Source: Candidatus Harrisonbacteria bacterium (GTDB lineage Bacteria > Patescibacteriota > Minisyncoccia > UBA6257 > UBA11618). Taken from it: 8,275 bases of DNA. The stretch spans positions 1 through 8,275 of the forward strand of contig JAHFLM010000038.1 of NCBI GenBank assembly GCA_023244865.1, read 5' to 3'. The position numbers and the translations under genes were made by a program. Each line of letters opens with the position of its first letter. The first letter of the stretch is position 1. The notes under the pieces were generated by a model that worked only from the letters and a program-made list of their open reading frames with translations, ran no database searches and was not told the DNA's origin. Shown here piece after piece: positions 6,099-8,275 of this stretch.

Positions 6099-7556
6099 CT
6101 ACCGACCAGCCGACCCGGCCAAAGGCGAGGTTTGCGAAGTAGGAGTCTGATTCATTTGCTTGAGTAGGAAGAGTTGCAGTAAAGCTTCAGTGGTACCGGT
6201 ACCAGCAACACCGTTGCCGCCACCCTTACTACCACTAATAATGACCGTATCAGGCGAAGGTACGTTAGCAAGAGTGGCAAAGAGCCCCATTCGCTTTTTA
6301 CGCATCTCCGCTCGCAACTGATCAATTTCAGCCACAGCGCCACCCTTCTCAATTTTAGCCCGAGTTGCTCCAGCCTGAGAGATCATCTCCTTGCCTTCGA
6401 ACTCAGCAGTCTTCAAAGCAATCACGGAAATATTCAAAAGCTCTTTAGTCTCCAATAATTTCTCCTTCATGGTAGCGAGCATTTGCTCGGCCACTGCCAC
6501 TTCTTCCTGCTGGGTCTGCTCCGCTACCTCCACTTCTCGAGTAGCATTAACCGTGGCCTCTTTCATCTTTTGATTAGCCTCGGATTCCACCTTAGCCACT
6601 TCACCCTTACCAGCCTCAATTACCGAGAACACCTTCTGACGCTCCTTTGTCACCACAGCTTTTGACTGCTCAGCAAGCTGATAACTCTCTCGACGAGCGT
6701 CGAGTTGAGTCGTAGTTTGGGGATCGTAAGAGGTGTTAGTAATCGAATACTGTTGGACTAACAAACCATACTCTTTAAGAGGTGAAGCCGCCATTAGAAC
6801 TGCTTGCTTTTCTTTATCCAAAGTAATGCGAGTCCTAGAAATAGTCTCAACTTCACTACCAGAAAATAGATGAGCACCCTTCTCTGGGGTTTGCATCACC
6901 ACATCAAGCTCTACCACCTCCATGCCGAAAAGCCCTTGTTCGAGCTGATCACGCACGACTTGATAAAACTCAGCTCTTTTTTGAGCATGATATTCCGAGG
7001 CGCTCATCAAAGGGCCGCTGTTTTTCACCGCGGTCGAAAGATGTTGCTCGATCATGTGCCGCATGCCATTCACGCCGGTTGCGGCGAAATGGCGGTGTAG
7101 CTCCAGCCGCTTACTTTCTTCGGCCGGCAAAATTGAAAGCTTGATGTGGTGACTGGTGAAACCAGTACCAGAGTCTGAGAAAGTCACGCGAATTGAGGTG
7201 TCATGCTCACCTCCCTCGTCTTTGGCGGCTGAAAAATACAGATCCAAGAACTTGGGGTAGGTCCACACTTCACCGTAGTACTGAGCATAAACACCAGCTT
7301 GATCCACCACTCGGTAAGAGCCGGTTGGAAACTGGCAGACTTGCCAATCTTCGTCGGCGTTCCATTCAAGTAGACTCGCCAAATTCAACACGAAGAACAG
7401 CGCGAGAAAACCCGCCAAAAAAATCGGATACTTTTCTCGAATCCAAGTAATCGGACCGTCATCACGGGTCGATGCCGGAGTTCCATAACTCGGCACGTCA
7501 CCATGATCACCAAAATCATCACCACCTTCAGAAACAACTTTTCTTGTTCGGGCCAC
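6099..7556 (-). CDS. SPFH/band 7 domain membrane protein, first of tandem pair (485 aa)
   Basis: I start at GTG 7556-7554 because AAGGAG (plus 7564-7569) lies seven bases upstream; the longer frame from TTG 7574 would place this site inside the gene. The stop is TAG. Residues 1-40 are hydrophilic (GDDFGDHGD), a single anchor spans about 42-62, and an SPFH-like domain covers about 68-290. Marks shared with the downstream paralogue are SGPLMSASE (180-188), AEFYQVV.DQL (195-205), ASPLKEYGL (257-265) and YDPQTTTQLD (277-286). A coiled coil runs from about 285 to 425 (EVEVAEQTQQEEVAVAEQ in the middle), then a Gly-rich linker (GSKGGGNGVAGTG) and a Leu/Gln-rich end. SPFH proteins such as HflK/HflC, prohibitin and flotillin build ring or cage oligomers on membranes. 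Two paralogues in one operon suggest a mixed assembly. No FtsH or NfeD gene is adjacent. Confidence 0.84.
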   Translation of the reverse strand: MARTRKVVSEGGDDFGDHGDVPSYGTPASTRDDGPITWIREKYPIFLAGFLALFFVLNLASLLEWNADEDWQVCQFPTGSYRVVDQAGVYAQYYGEVWTYPKFLDLYFSAAKDEGGEHDTSIRVTFSDSGTGFTSHHIKLSILPAEESKRLELHRHFAATGVNGMRHMIEQHLSTAVKNSGPLMSASEYHAQKRAEFYQVVRDQLEQGLFGMEVVELDVVMQTPEKGAHLFSGSEVETISRTRITLDKEKQAVLMAASPLKEYGLLVQQYSITNTSYDPQTTTQLDARRESYQLAEQSKAVVTKERQKVFSVIEAGKGEVAKVESEANQKMKEATVNATREVEVAEQTQQEEVAVAEQMLATMKEKLLETKELLNISVIALKTAEFEGKEMISQAGATRAKIEKGGAVAEIDQLRAEMRKKRMGLFATLANVPSPDTVIISGSKGGGNGVAGTGTTEALLQLFLLKQMNQTPTSQTSPLAGSAGR

Positions 7557-7563
7557 AGTAGCA

Positions 7564-7569
7564 CTCCTT
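7564..7569 (-). promoter_or_regulatory. Ribosome binding site that decides the GTG start of the first SPFH gene
   Basis: AAGGAG on the minus strand, seven bases before GTG at 7556. It lies within the longer frame that begins at TTG 7574, arguing against that start. Confidence 0.85.
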
Positions 7570-7603
7570 GTCAAAAGGGGTTAGAAACCAAACAGACACC
7601 AGT

Positions 7604-7634
7604 AAAAAAACCTCGGGCTACGAGCCCTTGGTTT
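7604..7634 (-). terminator. Intra-operon terminator-like hairpin
   Basis: On the minus strand AAACC-AA-GGGCT-CGT-AGCCC-GA-GGTTT forms two 5-bp helices separated by a 2x2 internal loop and runs into T7. It begins one base after the stop codon of the 112-aa gene and ends 47 bases before the first SPFH start. No promoter is visible between it and that start, so partial read-through is the likely arrangement. Confidence 0.75.
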
Positions 7635-7635
7635 A

Positions 7636-7974
7636 CTATTTAGAGGGTTTTGGCTTATTAGAAGCTGGTTTTGAAATAACGGTCTTAGCGGTAGGACTTG
7701 GCTTAACACTAGGAACTGGCTCTTCCACTACTTCATCTTCTTCAACATCGACTAGCTTCAATAAATCATTTCGATCTCTTTGCGCATCTCGAATGACTTG
7801 CTCAGCTTCATCAAGGGCCTCTTCGGCTTCTTGCCGAACCTCTTTAAATTTTCTAACCAAAGTTTTAGGAGTAGCTTCTGACTTCTTTTTACGCTTTTCC
7901 AGAAAATTCTTAAATAAAAAGAATGCTCCTAGCAGTAAACAGAACTCTAAAACCAATAAATGAGGTGCGAACAT
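7636..7974 (-). CDS. Small membrane-anchored coiled-coil protein (112 aa)
   Basis: I start at ATG 7974-7972 because AAAGGAG (plus 7984-7990) lies nine bases upstream; the longer frame from TTG 8007 would read through this site. The stop is TAG. One hydrophobic anchor spans residues about 5-23 (LLVLEFCLLLGAFFLF), followed at once by a basic cluster KRKKK (27-31), which predicts N-out and a cytosolic C-terminal part. Residues about 38-76 are a charged helix, likely a coiled coil (VRQEAEEALDEAEQVIRDAQ), then an acidic stretch (VEEDEVVEE) and a Lys/Pro/Ser-rich disordered tail. It resembles the general architecture of ATP synthase b-like or other small anchored coiled-coil proteins but has no family signature I recognise. 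It is first in the operon with the two SPFH genes, suggesting an accessory or assembly factor for them. Confidence 0.78.
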   Translation of the reverse strand: MFAPHLLVLEFCLLLGAFFLFKNFLEKRKKKSEATPKTLVRKFKEVRQEAEEALDEAEQVIRDAQRDRNDLLKLVDVEEDEVVEEPVPSVKPSPTAKTVISKPASNKPKPSK

Positions 7975-7990
7975 GGCACAACTCTCCTTT

Positions 7991-8008
7991 CTTGAGGTTG
8001 GAACCAAG
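7991..8008 (-). other. Leader hairpin next to the 112-aa gene ribosome binding site
   Basis: On the minus strand CTTGGTT-CC-AACC-T-CAAG can form up to seven pairs with one bulge, abutting AAAGGAG. A second overlapping dyad, AAGAAA-CA-TTTCTT, lies at 8006-8019. The two could be alternative folds of the leader; the functional role is unproven. Confidence 0.35.
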
Positions 8009-8078
8009 AAACATTTCTTTCATCAGTTAACACATTTAATTAGTCTCCATTGTAAAAGTTCGATCTAGTCAGATAAAC

Positions 8079-8091
8079 CCTGAATTTCAGG
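8079..8091. promoter_or_regulatory. Palindrome at the predicted transcription start, possible operator
   Basis: CCTGAA-T-TTCAGG is a 13-bp dyad with perfect 6-bp arms. It begins right at the predicted start (about 8092) of the minus-strand promoter. A repressor bound here would block initiation; alternatively it is a small 5'-end RNA hairpin. Confidence 0.45.
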
Positions 8092-8098
8092 TGGCTAA

Positions 8099-8127
8099 AT
8101 AATAGTATATTTATTGTCATGTGTCAA
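8099..8127 (-). promoter_or_regulatory. Sigma70-type promoter of the three-gene SPFH operon
   Basis: The minus strand reads TTGACA (8127-8122), a 17-base AT-rich spacer, then TATTAT (8104-8099). The -35 is perfect, the -10 five of six, and the spacing optimal. It gives a leader of about 118 bases before the 112-aa gene. Confidence 0.88.
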
Positions 8128-8250
8128 TCTTGCTAATATTTGCGTAATTCAATACAATCCCAAACTTGATCGGGCTTATCATAGCTAAAAGCTCATTGAA
8201 AAAATGGTAAGCGGTCTCCCATGTTTCTGTGCTTAATTTTGCAAAAATAG

Positions 8251-8272
8251 TATTCGGATTATGTGCCGAATA
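8251..8272. repeat. Inverted repeat near the window end
   Basis: TATTCGG (8251-8257) and CCGAATA (8266-8272) are perfect 7-bp inverted arms around an 8-base spacer. There is no T-tract on the plus side, so it is not a clear terminator. It could be an operator of a gene beyond the window or a leader hairpin. Confidence 0.5.
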
Positions 8273-8275
8273 TGA

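Larger units (their letters stand above)
7975..8275. other. Non-coding region upstream of the SPFH operon
   Basis: The region holds the operon promoter and leader (7975-8127) with its dyads. From 8128 to the window end I see no coding frame, RNA gene or strong promoter; the stretch is AT-rich and ends with an inverted repeat. The neighbouring gene must begin beyond 8275. Confidence 0.65.

Noticed and set aside
7557..7574. TTG start giving six extra residues on the first SPFH protein
   Set aside because: The AAGGAG at 7564-7569 lies inside this extension and is ideally spaced for GTG 7556.
7569..7574. TTGACA on the minus strand as a -35 box for the SPFH gene
   Set aside because: It overlaps the ribosome binding site region, and no -10 lies 16-18 bases further; that position is already coding sequence.
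7568..7963. Plus-strand open frame of 131 codons opposite the small coiled-coil gene
   Set aside because: Low-complexity Ser/Thr translation typical of an antisense shadow, with no ribosome binding site; the minus-strand gene has a clear start, anchor and terminator.
7975..8007. TTG start giving 11 extra residues on the 112-aa protein
   Set aside because: The AAAGGAG at 7984-7990 falls inside the extension, and the shorter protein begins directly with its membrane anchor.
1..8275. Possible UGA recoding (as in Gracilibacteria/Absconditabacteria), because none of the seven genes ends in TGA
   Set aside because: Seven stops are too few to be meaningful, and all genes read through at full length with the standard code and no in-frame TGA.
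1..8275. CRISPR array, tRNA or rRNA genes, insertion sequence
   Set aside because: No regularly spaced direct repeats, cloverleaf-like sequence, rRNA-like stretch or transposase-like protein was seen on either strand.

Overview
The window looks like bacterial chromosome from a lineage with few characterised relatives. The style fits a Candidate Phyla Radiation (Patescibacteria)-type genome, but that is inference: there is no rRNA or universal marker gene to place it. The bacterial signals are clear: strong Shine-Dalgarno sequences (several AGGAGG), two near-consensus sigma70-type promoters, and GC-rich hairpin/U-tract terminators at nearly every gene end. The standard genetic code gives uninterrupted frames. 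No tRNA, rRNA, CRISPR array, transposase or integrase was seen.

Layout, left to right. (1) 1-479, +, the 3' part of an unrecognised gene, closed by a bidirectional terminator at 496-532. (2) 540-1175, -, an unrecognised 211-residue protein with one N-terminal membrane anchor. (3) A divergent intergenic region with a consensus extended -10 promoter (1374-1403), a palindrome just upstream and a hairpin at the predicted mRNA 5' end. It drives 1475-2047, +, a 190-residue three-helix membrane protein whose base composition is clearly GC-richer than its neighbours. A bidirectional terminator (2099-2135) follows. (4) 2153-4138, -, a 661-residue protein that reads as a degenerate phosphoesterase-like half, a winged-helix segment and a second calcineurin-like metallophosphoesterase half with altered metal-site residues. 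Its 5' leader appears structured. (5) 4452-7974, -, a probable operon of three membrane proteins: a small anchored coiled-coil protein followed by two tandem SPFH/band-7 paralogues, with promoter at 8099-8127 and terminator at 4375-4405.

The three-gene operon is the most coherent system. Two related but distinct SPFH proteins with long coiled coils suggest a hetero-oligomeric membrane cage or raft like HflK/HflC, but with a small predicted cytosolic-side coiled-coil partner instead of a visible protease or NfeD gene. A terminator-like hairpin lies between the small gene and the first SPFH gene, so the small protein may be made in excess. The metallophosphoesterase-HTH fusion is the other unusual item: a possible nucleic-acid-acting or regulatory protein whose catalytic competence is doubtful in its first half and altered in its second.

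Three CDS starts were chosen internal to the longest possible frame because a good ribosome binding site lies inside the longer version: 1475 (+), 7556 (-) and 7974 (-).
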